Assembly (NCBI GenBank): GCA_021372355.1
Contig: JAJFUQ010000211.1
Span: 1 to 35,806, forward strand
DNA length: 35,806 bases
Direction: 5' to 3'
From: Nocardiaceae bacterium
GTDB lineage: Bacteria > Actinomycetota > Actinomycetes > Mycobacteriales > Mycobacteriaceae
The notes under the pieces are model-generated. The model worked only from the letters and a program-made list of their open reading frames with translations, made no database searches and was not told where the DNA came from. The translations under genes and the position numbers were made by a program. How positions within the stretch are numbered: the stretch's first letter is position 1; every line of letters begins with the position of its first letter. Shown piece by piece: positions 25,469-32,942 of this stretch.

Positions 25469-26173
25469 ATGCGGGCAATGACTGCTGCTACAACGGAACT
25501 CGAATGGGTGAACCTGTTCGATGACGTCGCGACGTCCGTCACGCGCCATTCGTGCGCGCGCATCCTTGCGGCATATATGTCCGATTTCCTCACGCGGCCA
25601 TTGGCCGAACTCGGACGCACCGGCGCAGTCTGTCCCTTCGTACGGACGTCATTGAAGAAGAAGACCGTGTGGGTCACGTTCCTCGACGGCGATGACCGTA
25701 CCCTCACCGACGAGACGATTCACGCCGCGATCGACGACGCGGCAACACTCTTCACCGAACTCCGACGCCAATCGCCCGACGAAGCCACGCACACCATGAT
25801 CGTCGCCATGCCCGGTCTCACGGAATTCCAGCGCATCGACGACATCCATTTCCTGCGCAAGTCAGAGTTCGTCGCTCGCGGCCAAATGCTGGGCCAGTTC
25901 TACCCCGGGTGTACGCAGGAGGGGCTGTGGAACCGCGAGTTCCGCCCCTTGGACGCCCCCGTTCCGATGCTGATCATTCGCCGGATGATGAGCACCGACT
26001 ATCCCTTCCTGGCCAGTGATACCAAATGGCTCTACGCGTACTTCTCGAGGTTCGCGCCCGAGCTTCCCGTCCGCTTGCGGTCGTCGCTCGCTGACACGAT
26101 GGTCGTCACCGGCGAGGTGGCGGGCGCGTTCGCAGCCCTTCGAATGCACAATGAGGACGAACACGCTCGCTGA
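25469..26173 (+). CDS. DUF6875-like protein of unknown function
   Basis: A 234-residue soluble protein starting MRAMTAATTELEWVNLFDDV, with a strong ribosome site (GGAGG) seven bases before the ATG at 25469. A single Cys-Pro-Phe motif (GAVCPFVRTSLKKKTVW) lies near residue 55 and GQMLGQFYPGCTQEGLWN near residue 140, which to me resembles proteins annotated as DUF6875 in actinobacteria; that label is from memory. No enzyme motif is recognised. It sits between treY and a degenerate second copy of the treY 3' end, where treZ would be expected, so it was probably inserted or captured together with a duplication event. Confidence 0.7.
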   Translation: MRAMTAATTELEWVNLFDDVATSVTRHSCARILAAYMSDFLTRPLAELGRTGAVCPFVRTSLKKKTVWVTFLDGDDRTLTDETIHAAIDDAATLFTELRRQSPDEATHTMIVAMPGLTEFQRIDDIHFLRKSEFVARGQMLGQFYPGCTQEGLWNREFRPLDAPVPMLIIRRMMSTDYPFLASDTKWLYAYFSRFAPELPVRLRSSLADTMVVTGEVAGAFAALRMHNEDEHAR

Positions 26174-26236
26174 TATCTTCCGAGGGGCCCTCCGCTCTCG
26201 TCGCGCACCACTAATAGCGACAATGCGCGACTGTCG

Positions 26237-26490
26237 CTCGCGGTGCCTGCGGCTTCGGCGCGAAGGTCCGGAGAGCTTCGTCGATGGCGGCTATCGGCCG
26301 GTCTACGCGAGCGGCCCACGTCGTCGGGTTCGCCCGCGGCGCAATCGAACCCGATGTCGTCGCACTCGCCACACGGTTCACGGCACGGTTCACCGGATGG
26401 GAATCGACCCACCTCAACGTGCCCGCCGGCCCGATCGACGCGGCCGCCGTCCTGTCGCGCTACCCGGTCGCGGTCCTCGGTCGAAACTGA
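26237..26490 (+). pseudogene. Degenerate second copy of the treY 3' end
   Basis: This segment matches the end of treY (25082-25385) nearly base for base, including SRCLRLR, PESFVDGGY, RGAIEPDVVALATRFTARF and the final SRYPVAVL plus stop. Two deletions are visible: about 11 bases after YASGP, which breaks the frame, and 39 bases after NVPAG, removing the TWTDRVTGTEHT residues. There are also scattered substitutions. It has no start or catalytic domain, so it is a non-coding remnant. It accounts for most of the 379-base gap between the DUF6875-like gene and the ArsR gene; the 63 bases before it show nothing recognisable. Confidence 0.85.
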
Positions 26491-26498
26491 ATCCCAAA

Positions 26499-26550
26499 AT
26501 GCGTTAGTCGAGACTGTTGCATTATGCGTTAGTGGTAGCTAACGTATTAA
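26499..26550 (+). promoter_or_regulatory. Promoter and ArsR-type operator of the arsR gene
   Basis: ATGCGTTAG occurs at 26499-26507 and 26524-26532, and its near-perfect inverse CTAACGTAT at 26539-26547. The second and third form a dyad with a 6-base spacer that covers the promoter. A -35-like TTGCAT (26517-26522), 17 bases and a -10 TAACGT (26540-26545) point to a start at about the GTG at 26553, so the transcript is probably leaderless. The layout fits autorepression by the encoded ArsR protein. Confidence 0.65.
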
Positions 26551-26552
26551 TC

Positions 26553-26864
26553 GTGATCGACGCACTCTCCGCAGCCGCCGAGCCCACTCGGCGCCGCATC
26601 CTCCAGCTGCTGGCCCAGCATCCTCGGACGGTGACGGACATTGCCGGCGAGTTCGACGTCACCCGATCGGCGATCTCGCAACATCTGCTGCTCCTCGCGG
26701 AGGTCGGCCTCGTCGAGGCCGAGAAATCCGGACGGCAGCGGATCTACCGCGTACGCCCCTCTGGACTCCGACAACTCCAGGCCGAAATCGATCGGTTCTG
26801 GACCAACGAACTCGATCAGCTCGTCGCTGACGCTCACGCCCTCAACCCGAAGGAAAAATCATGA
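26553..26864 (+). CDS. ArsR-family (winged helix) transcriptional regulator
   Basis: 103 residues from the GTG at 26553 (VIDALSAAAEPTRRRILQLL). The helix-turn-helix is TVTDIAGEFDVTRSAISQHL with the wing EAEKSGRQRIYRVRPSGLRQ. No CxC metal-binding pair is seen, so it is not a classical metal sensor; it belongs to the subgroup paired with SRPBCC/AHSA1 proteins. It overlaps the downstream fused SRPBCC gene by four bases (ATGA) and sits behind a dyad operator, so it probably represses its own two-gene operon. The upstream ATG at 26517 lies within the promoter and is rejected. Confidence 0.88.
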   Translation: MIDALSAAAEPTRRRILQLLAQHPRTVTDIAGEFDVTRSAISQHLLLLAEVGLVEAEKSGRQRIYRVRPSGLRQLQAEIDRFWTNELDQLVADAHALNPKEKS

Positions 26865-27823
26865 CCTGCATCAAGTCCGTCGACCTGCCCATCGGAGTCG
26901 ACGACGCCTTCGCCCTGATCACCCAGCCTGAACGTCTGCGCCGCTGGAAGACGGTCACGGCGACCGTCGACCTCCGCGTCGGCGGCAGCTACCGGTTCAC
27001 GATCGTTCCGGGCAGCATCGCCATGGGCACCTACCGGGAGATCGAGCCGGGTAAGCGCATCGTGTTCGGGTGGGGTTGGGAAGGCGAAGAACTCGCGCCG
27101 GACACCTCGACGGTCACCATCACCCTCGACCCGATCGACGGGGGCACGAAGGTCACGTTGATCCACGAGGGGCTCACCGCTGAGCAGGAAGCCAGCCACG
27201 CCGAAGGCTGGGAACACTTCATGAACCGCTTGGCCGTCGCCGCCACCGAGGGCGATGCCGGCCCGGATGAATGGGTGGGACTTCCCCGCGAGTTCACCGA
27301 GTTGTCGGCCGCAGAGTCAGCGCTGGCGCTCCTGCAGCGAGTGGCGCTCGGGTTGGACGACCCGAACCTGCCGACGCCGTGCAGCGAGTTCAACTGCGGC
27401 CAGCTCGTCGATCACGTCGTGATGTCGCTGCAACAGCTGGGTGGGATGGCCGGCGCTTCGATCGACGCAGGCTCGGGTTCGGCCGAGTCTCGAATCGCGA
27501 CCGCTGGCGAGCAAGCACTCGCGGCATGGCGTGCACGCGGAATCGACGGCGTGGTTCAGGGTCCGTTCGGCGAGATGCCGGCCGCCTTCGCCGCGAGCAT
27601 CCTTCCGGTCGAGATCCTGCTCCACGCCTGGGATCTCGCCCAGGGCAGCGGACAGACGATCGACGTTCACGACGACCTCGTCGCTTATGTCGGCAAGCTT
27701 GCCGAGCAGCTCGTACCGGGTGGACGCGGACGTTCGTTCGCGGACGAAGTGCTCGCCCCCGAGGATGCCTCTGCGATCGACCGCCTCGCGGCCTACGCCG
27801 GACGGACCCCCGTCAACGCCTAA
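26861..27823 (+). CDS. Fused SRPBCC (AHSA1-type) and mycothiol-type metal-binding (MDMPI/TIGR03086-like) protein
   Basis: A 320-residue two-domain protein. Residues 1-145 are an SRPBCC/AHSA1 domain (RLRRWKTVTATVDLRVGGSY, VFGWGWEGE, TVTITLDPIDGGTKVTLIHE, HAEGWEHFMNRLA). Residues about 150-320 are a DinB/MDMPI-like four-helix metal-binding domain, with LPTPCSEFNCGQLVDHVV near residue 172 and PVEILLHAWDLAQG near residue 250, whose His residues are the usual metal ligands. The second domain is related to mycothiol-dependent isomerases and to TIGR03086 proteins of unknown role. The two halves usually occur as separate genes next to an ArsR gene; here they are fused. The start overlaps arsR by four bases, and the 3' end overlaps the convergent patatin gene by four. 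Confidence 0.83.
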   Translation: MTCIKSVDLPIGVDDAFALITQPERLRRWKTVTATVDLRVGGSYRFTIVPGSIAMGTYREIEPGKRIVFGWGWEGEELAPDTSTVTITLDPIDGGTKVTLIHEGLTAEQEASHAEGWEHFMNRLAVAATEGDAGPDEWVGLPREFTELSAAESALALLQRVALGLDDPNLPTPCSEFNCGQLVDHVVMSLQQLGGMAGASIDAGSGSAESRIATAGEQALAAWRARGIDGVVQGPFGEMPAAFAASILPVEILLHAWDLAQGSGQTIDVHDDLVAYVGKLAEQLVPGGRGRSFADEVLAPEDASAIDRLAAYAGRTPVNA

Positions 27824-28668
27824 GAATGGCCGTGCCCGAACACCGTCTCGGGCTCCGGCACGGCGAGTTGTCCCGCATGTGTCTCTTCGAGCCAGGCGGT
27901 CGTGTGCAGTCGAGCACGGTCAATCAGGGAAGCGCCCTGGCTGAAGTCGGTCGGCGGTACTTCGACCGGACACAGCGGCGGGACAACTCGCAAGTCGACG
28001 GTGCCGGCATAGCGCTCGATGTCGAGCGCGAGGCGCTGATGGATACTCAGTTCCAAAGCGTGAAGCGCCATCCCGAGCGCAGAGTTCGGCCGCGCGGCGA
28101 GAGCGCACGAGTAACCCGTCGTGAGGACCCACACGGTGTCCGCACCATGCGTGATCGCGTGCGAGATGGGCGTGTTGTTGACGACCCCGCCGTCCATCAA
28201 GGACCGGCCGTCGATCTCGACCGGTGGAAAGACACCCGGGATCGCCGCACTCGCCAGGACCGCGTCGATCGTCGGCCCCGAACTGAGACAGACGTCCCCA
28301 CCGGTCAGCACGTCGGTGGCGATGACATGGAACGGAATGCGCGCATCTTCGAGGCGGTCGAACGTCAGGTATTTTTCGAGCAACTGCCGGATTCCGCGAT
28401 TGCCGACGACGTGGTTGCGGCGGCCGGCGAACCCGAGCAGAGTGCCCACCGCGCTCGTGGGAAACACATCGGCTCGTCGCATCGCGCACCAGAGATCGGA
28501 CAGCTCATGAAGTGGCCGCCCACCGACCAGCCACGCGCCATTCACGGCACCCACTGACGTACCGACGACGAAGTCCGGCCGAACCCCGAAATCGACGACT
28601 GCCTGCATCATCCCGACTTGGACTGACCCGAGGTTTGCGCCTCCGGACAGCACGATCGCGGTGGTCAT
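27820..28668 (-). CDS. Patatin-like phospholipase family protein
   Basis: A 282-residue patatin-fold hydrolase. The oxyanion motif is in VLSGGANLGSVQVG, the nucleophile serine in VVGTSVGAVNGAW near residue 39 and the dyad Asp in SLMDGGVVNNTPIS near residue 167, so the Ser-Asp catalytic pair is complete. These enzymes hydrolyse acyl esters of phospholipids or other lipids. There is no signal peptide. The ATG at 28668 follows a 134-base gap containing a large hairpin after the marR-type gene. The substrate is unknown. Confidence 0.9.
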   Translation of the reverse strand: MTTAIVLSGGANLGSVQVGMMQAVVDFGVRPDFVVGTSVGAVNGAWLVGGRPLHELSDLWCAMRRADVFPTSAVGTLLGFAGRRNHVVGNRGIRQLLEKYLTFDRLEDARIPFHVIATDVLTGGDVCLSSGPTIDAVLASAAIPGVFPPVEIDGRSLMDGGVVNNTPISHAITHGADTVWVLTTGYSCALAARPNSALGMALHALELSIHQRLALDIERYAGTVDLRVVPPLCPVEVPPTDFSQGASLIDRARLHTTAWLEETHAGQLAVPEPETVFGHGHS

Positions 28669-28735
28669 GCACTATTTCTAGCCCCGCTGAAGGGTGCTGA
28701 CCAGTGCGTATGCGGTGACTAATCGATGACCTCCG

Positions 28736-28794
28736 GTGAGTGCACCTTGGTCGCGGCAACCTTCGAGAGCGAACCGCGATAAGGGTGCACTCAC
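28736..28794. repeat. Large imperfect hairpin between marR-type and patatin genes
   Basis: Two 21-base arms (28736-28756 and 28774-28794) pair at 18 of 21 positions around a 17-base loop. The outer part, GTGAGTGCACC with GGTGCACTCAC, is perfect for 11 bp. It lies nine bases after the OhrR-type stop on the minus strand, so it may be that gene's terminator. The near-symmetrical long arms also fit a dispersed intergenic palindrome; no second copy is in this window. Confidence 0.6.
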
Positions 28795-28802
28795 GCCTGC
28801 GG

Positions 28803-29255
28803 TCAGTCCGCGACCGCGGCGATGACCTCCGTCAACCGCCGATGAAGTTCCAGGAGTTCGGAGATGTCCACCCCGAGTCGCTCCACGACGGTCGGCGGGA
28901 TGTTCAGGGCGTCGTCGCGCAATGCGCGCCCCTTCTCGGTCAGTGAAACCGCAAGGGCCCGCTCGTCCTGCGGATCGCGGGATCGGCGCACATATCCGAT
29001 CGCCTCGAGTCGCTTGAGCAGTGGCGAGAGGGTGCCGGGGTCGAGCTGGAGAAGCTTGCCGAGCTCGTTGACCCGAAGTGGTTCGTGCTCCCACAGCGCC
29101 AGCATCGCCAGGTACTGCGGATGTGTCAGTCCCATCGGTTCCAGCAGCGGGCGGTAGATCCCGATCACACTGCGCGCAGCGATCGCCAATGCGAAGCACA
29201 CCTGCTGTTCCAGAGCCAGTGGATTCTCGACTCCGGGAATCGTCTCGTTCGTCAC
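28803..29255 (-). CDS. MarR-family regulator, OhrR type
   Basis: 150 residues from the GTG at 29255 (VTNETIPGVENPLALEQQ). The N-terminal segment LEQQVCFALAIAARSV carries the single reactive Cys in the CFAL context typical of OhrR organic-peroxide sensors. GLTHPQYLAMLALWEHEPLR follows, with winged helix VNELGKLLQLDPGTLSPLLK and the wing RRSRDPQDERALAVSLTEKG. OhrR represses genes until an organic hydroperoxide oxidises the Cys. No ohr gene is adjacent; the divergent neighbour is a DUF5313 gene. An AT-rich palindrome lies just upstream. The longer frame starting at 29300 would run through that operator and is rejected. Confidence 0.85.
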   Translation of the reverse strand: MTNETIPGVENPLALEQQVCFALAIAARSVIGIYRPLLEPMGLTHPQYLAMLALWEHEPLRVNELGKLLQLDPGTLSPLLKRLEAIGYVRRSRDPQDERALAVSLTEKGRALRDDALNIPPTVVERLGVDISELLELHRRLTEVIAAVAD

Positions 29256-29264
29256 ATTGCTATC

Positions 29265-29298
29265 GTACCAATAATTGGTGTACAAATTAATTGCACGC
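29265..29298. promoter_or_regulatory. OhrR-type operator region between marR-type and DUF5313 genes
   Basis: ACCAATAATTGGT (29267-29279) is a perfect 13-base palindrome, extended by GTA on the left and G-TAC on the right. A second, looser AT-rich dyad CAAATTAATTG follows (about 29283-29293). Both share the AAT-x-ATTG type core known from OhrR boxes. The region is divergent and markedly AT-rich, fitting control of both flanking genes. Confidence 0.6.
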
Positions 29299-29322
29299 AA
29301 AGTACCGACTCAGGAGCCCGCA

Positions 29323-29736
29323 ATGCGCAACAACGACGTTCGCAAGCCGACCATCGGCCAGTACCTCGCCTACTGCTTCGGCAAGGTCCTGCCGCCGGAA
29401 TTGCGCGACTGGGTGCGCGAAGACCTCACCGGCCGCGGCGCCACCGCACGGCTCGTCGTCCGAGTCACCACCCCGGTCGTTCTCCTGGTCGCCCCCGCCT
29501 ACCTGCTCCCGACCGACATCATCACCAAGATGGTGATCACGCTGCCGTTGGTGATCCCGTTCGTTTACTTCGCCATTTCGTTGAGCCCTGTGTACCGACG
29601 GTTCCGCCTGACGCAGCACGGGCTAGACGGCGACCTCGTCGACGCCCGCAAGCACGAACGCGAAGCCGATGACATGGCCGCCTACTACGCCCGCTACCGC
29701 GGCGAGGACCCCCTAGCCGCGAAAGAATCGGACTGA
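29323..29736 (+). CDS. DUF5313 family small membrane protein
   Basis: 137 residues from the ATG at 29323 ([20 protein letters not shown]), with ribosome site AGGAG seven bases upstream. Two hydrophobic segments are visible in the middle ([19 protein letters not shown] and [19 protein letters not shown]), followed by the family's conserved [18 protein letters not shown] and a charged tail. DUF5313 proteins are found in mycolic actinobacteria and have no known function. It is divergent from the OhrR-type regulator and may be under its control. Carbonic anhydrase follows after 68 bases. Confidence 0.8.
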   Translation: MRNNDVRKPTIGQYLAYCFGKVLPPELRDWVREDLTGRGATARLVVRVTTPVVLLVAPAYLLPTDIITKMVITLPLVIPFVYFAISLSPVYRRFRLTQHGLDGDLVDARKHEREADDMAAYYARYRGEDPLAAKESD

Positions 29737-29759
29737 TCCAAAGTCTGTGCCGACGCACT

Positions 29760-29804
29760 CGAGACTCCTTGAATTCAGGTACCCACCCGAATCAAGAAGT
29801 CTCG
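29760..29804 (+). promoter_or_regulatory. Hairpin that sequesters the ribosome site of the carbonic anhydrase gene
   Basis: The arm 29760-29776 (CGAGACTCCTTGAATTC) pairs with 29789-29804 (GAATCAAGAAGTCTCG), with one mismatch and one bulge, around a 12-base loop. The right arm contains the only Shine-Dalgarno-like AAGAAG and ends directly at the ATG (29805). Folded, the RNA would hide the ribosome site; alternatively it acts as a terminator for the DUF5313 gene. Confidence 0.6.
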
Positions 29805-30365
29805 ATGTCTGTCCTCGCCGAAGTCCTCGCTAGCAATGAGGCCTACGCCGAATCATTCGGCGACAAGCGCGACCTCGCCCTACCGCCCGCACGCGGGTTC
29901 GCGATTCTGACCTGCATGGACGCTCGCCTCGACCCGGCGAAGTACGCCGGGCTCGCCGAGGGCGACGCCCACGTCATCCGCAATGCGGGTGGGCGTGCGA
30001 GCGACGACGCGATTCGCTCCCTCGTCATCTCCTACAAGCTGCTGGGCACGAAGGAGTGGTTCGTCATCCATCACTCCGACTGCGGCATGGAGTTTTTCAC
30101 CGACGAGGTCATTCGCGGTCTTCTCGCCAACAGCCTGGAAACCGCCGCACTCGGCGACAGCGGCTTCTACGACGTCGGCACCGGCCCCGGTTCCCGCGAG
30201 GCGGACTACGTCGACTGGCTCACGATCCGCGATCAGGTGCAGAGCGTGGTCGAGGACGTTCGCCGGATCCAGTCGCACCCGCTTGTGCCAGCCCGAATCC
30301 CGGTCCACGGCTTCATCTATGACGTGAAATCCGGGCGCCTCATCTCGGTCCCGGATGCCCGCTGA
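29805..30365 (+). CDS. Beta-class carbonic anhydrase
   Basis: 186 residues from the ATG at 29805 ([20 protein letters not shown]). Zinc ligands and the Asp-Arg dyad are visible: [11 protein letters not shown] near residue 38 (Cys, Asp, Arg) and [12 protein letters not shown] near residue 90 (His and second Cys). [18 protein letters not shown] is the usual helix between them. It interconverts CO2 and bicarbonate. Bicarbonate is also the co-substrate of the biotin-dependent carboxylase further downstream, though the two genes are not in one operon. The frame extends to a TTG at 29769, but that part forms the hairpin at the ribosome site. Confidence 0.92.
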   Translation: MSVLAEVLASNEAYAESFGDKRDLALPPARGFAILTCMDARLDPAKYAGLAEGDAHVIRNAGGRASDDAIRSLVISYKLLGTKEWFVIHHSDCGMEFFTDEVIRGLLANSLETAALGDSGFYDVGTGPGSREADYVDWLTIRDQVQSVVEDVRRIQSHPLVPARIPVHGFIYDVKSGRLISVPDAR

Positions 30366-30446
30366 GTGATCTGAAACACAGAAGCAACATCGGAAATCCG
30401 TAATTAACCGCAGCGACCCACGGGCGTCTCCAACCGGTCAGAAGCT

Positions 30447-30470
30447 ATTACCTGTCAGCCGATAGGTAAT
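30447..30470. promoter_or_regulatory. Inverted repeat upstream of the permease/carboxylase operon
   Basis: ATTACCT (30447-30453) and AGGTAAT (30464-30470) form a perfect 7-base inverted repeat with a 10-base spacer, and the next three bases inside (GTC/GAT) pair at two positions. It lies 24 bases before the permease ATG in a 129-base gap. It looks like an operator for a dimeric regulator (GntR or TetR type). I see no match by eye to the guanidine riboswitch cores here. Confidence 0.5.
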
Positions 30471-30494
30471 CGCTTCACCGTCCCGGAGGTCGTC

Positions 30495-32084
30495 ATGAGC
30501 GCCCCAGGTATCACTGAGTCATCCCCCGCCCCCACCCAGGCTGCTCCCCCAGCGGCCACCCATCACTTCGGTTACAAGCAGGAATTGCACCGCGGTGTCG
30601 GTACCTTCGCCTCGTTCGCCGCGGGCTTCTCCTTCGTCTCGATCCTCACGACCGTCTTCCAACTCTTCGGCCTGGGCTTCGCGCTCGGTGGCTCGACGTT
30701 CTTCTGGGCCTGGCCACTTGTGTTCGCCGGACAGCTTCTCGTCGCGCTGTGTTTCGCCGAACTCGCGGCCCGCTGGCCCGTATCCGGCGTCATCTTCCAG
30801 TGGTCGAGCCGACTGGCCAACACCACGACCGGATGGTTCGTCGGCTGGATCATGATCATCGGCCAGATCCTCACGGTCGCCGCGGCCGCCATCGCGGTTC
30901 AGGCGGTGCTGCCGAGTATCTGGTCTGGCTTCCAGATCGTCGGCGGCTCGGGCGCCGACCCGTCGCTCGCCTCGGCCACGGGCGCGCAGAACGCTGTGCT
31001 GCTCGGCATCATCCTGCTCGTCTTCACAACCGCGGTGAACATCCTCGGCATCCGTCAGATGGCCGTGTCGACGAGCATCGGCGTCACGGTCGAGATCATC
31101 GGCGTCATCGTGCTCGTCGCGATCCTGTTCTTCCTGCCGGAGCGCGGACCGAGCGTCATCTTCCACACCGAGGGATGGGCCGGAACCGGGAGCTACTTCT
31201 CCGCGTTCCTCGCGTCGTCGCTGATGGCGGCCTACGTCATGGTCGGATTCGATTCGGCCGGCGAACTCGCCGAAGAAACCCACAGCCCGCGCAAGACGAC
31301 ACCCAAGACGATTCTTCGCGCGCTCATCATCTCGGGTATCGGCGGCGCCCTCCTGATTCTCGCGGCGCTCATGGCGGCGCCGAGTCTCACCGACGGCAAC
31401 CTCGCCACCGGCGGTCTCGCCTGGGTCCTCACCGAGCGTCTCGGCGATGTCCTCGGCCGACTGCTCCTGTGCTGCGTCGCCGTCGCGGTGTTCGTGTGCA
31501 CCCTCGCGGTCCAGACCTCGGGCGCTCGAATGATGTACTCGATGGCGCGTGAAAAGGCACTGCCGTTCCACAAGCAGCTCGCCAAGGTCTCGCCCCGCAC
31601 CGGCACGCCGATCATCACGTCGATCGTCGTCGGACTCGGCGCGATGATCGCCCTCGCGGTCAACATCAACCAGTCCGCGATCTTCACCGCGCTCGCCAGC
31701 TTGTGCATCGGCATGCTGTACCTCGCGTACCTCGGCGTGACGCTGCCCCTGCTCTTCACCCGGATCAAGCACCTCAAGACCGACCACTTCCCGAGTGGCG
31801 TCGACGAAGACGGCGTTCCGCAGTTCTCGCTCGGCAAGTTCGGCATCGCCATCAACGTGGTCGCCGTGCTGTACCAGATCGGCATGATCATCAACCTCAT
31901 GTGGCCGCGGCCCGAGATCTACGACCTCACCGGCGGCACCTGGTGGCTGCAGTGGAGTGCACTCCTCTTCACCGGAATCTGCCTGCTCGCCGGCGCCGCG
32001 TACTTCTTCCTCCGTCGACTGCACCGCACGATCGAGCTCGCACACGTGCCGCACACCCACGTCCCCGCGCCGGTTCCGGCCTGA
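30495..32084 (+). CDS. APC-superfamily permease of the guanidine/urea carboxylase operon
   Basis: A 529-residue permease of the amino acid-polyamine-organocation type with about 12 TM helices. The first helix region reads GTFASFAAGFSFVSILTTVF, and the family-typical MVGFDSAGELAEETHSPRK loop follows helix 6. The ATG at 30495 has a strong ribosome site (GGAGG). It is followed after nine bases by two DUF1989 genes and a biotin carboxylase, an arrangement known for guanidine or urea carboxylase clusters, so the likely cargo is guanidine, urea or a related cation. That assignment rests on context only. Confidence 0.87.
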   Translation: MSAPGITESSPAPTQAAPPAATHHFGYKQELHRGVGTFASFAAGFSFVSILTTVFQLFGLGFALGGSTFFWAWPLVFAGQLLVALCFAELAARWPVSGVIFQWSSRLANTTTGWFVGWIMIIGQILTVAAAAIAVQAVLPSIWSGFQIVGGSGADPSLASATGAQNAVLLGIILLVFTTAVNILGIRQMAVSTSIGVTVEIIGVIVLVAILFFLPERGPSVIFHTEGWAGTGSYFSAFLASSLMAAYVMVGFDSAGELAEETHSPRKTTPKTILRALIISGIGGALLILAALMAAPSLTDGNLATGGLAWVLTERLGDVLGRLLLCCVAVAVFVCTLAVQTSGARMMYSMAREKALPFHKQLAKVSPRTGTPIITSIVVGLGAMIALAVNINQSAIFTALASLCIGMLYLAYLGVTLPLLFTRIKHLKTDHFPSGVDEDGVPQFSLGKFGIAINVVAVLYQIGMIINLMWPRPEIYDLTGGTWWLQWSALLFTGICLLAGAAYFFLRRLHRTIELAHVPHTHVPAPVPA

Positions 32085-32093
32085 AGGAATCTG

Positions 32094-32942
32094 ATGACGA
32101 TCACCACTCGCGACGAACGCCTCACCGACAGCGTTCTCAACGCCCGAGCCGACGCCCGCGCGCAGGGTGGGCAGACCAGCGAATGGATGCCCTACCTGCC
32201 TGCATCGTCGAGCCCGTTCTGCCCGGACGGGGTCGACCCGGCGAAGCTGACCTGGTCCGAGACCGTGGCACCCGGTGGATACACCCACAAGGTCCTCGCC
32301 CGCGGTAGCCGGCTTCGCCTCGACGACCCGACCGGCGAGGCGTGCGCGCACGTTCTCGTGTTCAACGCGCTAGAACCGGTCGAGCGACTCAATGTCGCGG
32401 ACACGCAGAAGATCCCGTGGCAGGCCTACCTCGGGCCGAACCACCCGCTGCTGTCCGGGGACGGTCGCGTGCTCGCGACGATCACGGCGGACACGTCGGG
32501 CCACCACGACGCCTTCTGCGGCACCACGACGGACGCGTGGAACCTGCACAAATACGGCGACACCCGACCCGAGGGTCCCACGCCGTCCGGTCGCAGCCTG
32601 TTCGTCAAAGCCGCATCGAAGCACGGGCTGACACGGCGGGACCTGCCGCCGAGCATCTCGTTCTTCCAGGGCGTACGCGTTGCACCAGATGGGGCTCTGC
32701 AATGGCATGGGTCCGCGGGCGCCGGCACGCATGTCGAGCTCGTCGCGGAACTGCCGCTGCTCGTTTTCATCGCCAATGTCGCGCACCCGCTCGACCCGCG
32801 CGACGACTACGTCGTCGGGCCGCTGCGCGTGCACGCCTGGCGCGGCGCCCCGACCGGCCCTGCCGACGAGCGATTCAGCGCAACCCCGGAGCTGAATCGC
32901 GCCTACCTGAACACCATCGACTACGCGGAGGCCCGAGGATGA
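32094..32942 (+). CDS. DUF1989 protein, urea carboxylase-associated / carboxyguanidine deiminase-type subunit 1
   Basis: 282 residues starting MTITTRDERLTDSVLNARA, with ribosome site GAAGGAA before the ATG. The DUF1989 core includes TVAPGGYTHKVLARGSRLRL, LNVADTQKIPWQAYLGPNHP, the Cys segment DAFCGTTTDAWNLHKYG and LPPSISFFQGVRVAPDGALQ. These proteins occur in pairs beside urea carboxylase-like genes. Work on guanidine degradation has shown such a pair to be carboxyguanidine deiminase (CgdAB), acting after guanidine carboxylation to yield allophanate. It overlaps the second DUF1989 gene by four bases (ATGA). Which subunit corresponds to CgdA or CgdB I cannot say. Confidence 0.87.
   Translation: MTITTRDERLTDSVLNARADARAQGGQTSEWMPYLPASSSPFCPDGVDPAKLTWSETVAPGGYTHKVLARGSRLRLDDPTGEACAHVLVFNALEPVERLNVADTQKIPWQAYLGPNHPLLSGDGRVLATITADTSGHHDAFCGTTTDAWNLHKYGDTRPEGPTPSGRSLFVKAASKHGLTRRDLPPSISFFQGVRVAPDGALQWHGSAGAGTHVELVAELPLLVFIANVAHPLDPRDDYVVGPLRVHAWRGAPTGPADERFSATPELNRAYLNTIDYAEARG

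Noticed and set aside
26226..26490. Independent small gene over the treY remnant
   Set aside because: The open frames here are the treY C-terminus broken by a frameshift; there is no ribosome site or start that belongs to it.
30366..30494. Guanidine riboswitch before the permease gene
   Set aside because: I looked for the conserved cores of guanidine-I and the paired ACGR loops of guanidine-II and found neither by eye; the clear feature is an inverted repeat. A covariance search would settle it.
30519..32351. Antisense open frame of 610 codons opposite the permease gene
   Set aside because: Same effect of codon bias; the translation is charged low-complexity sequence, and the sense strand has a clear 12-TM permease.
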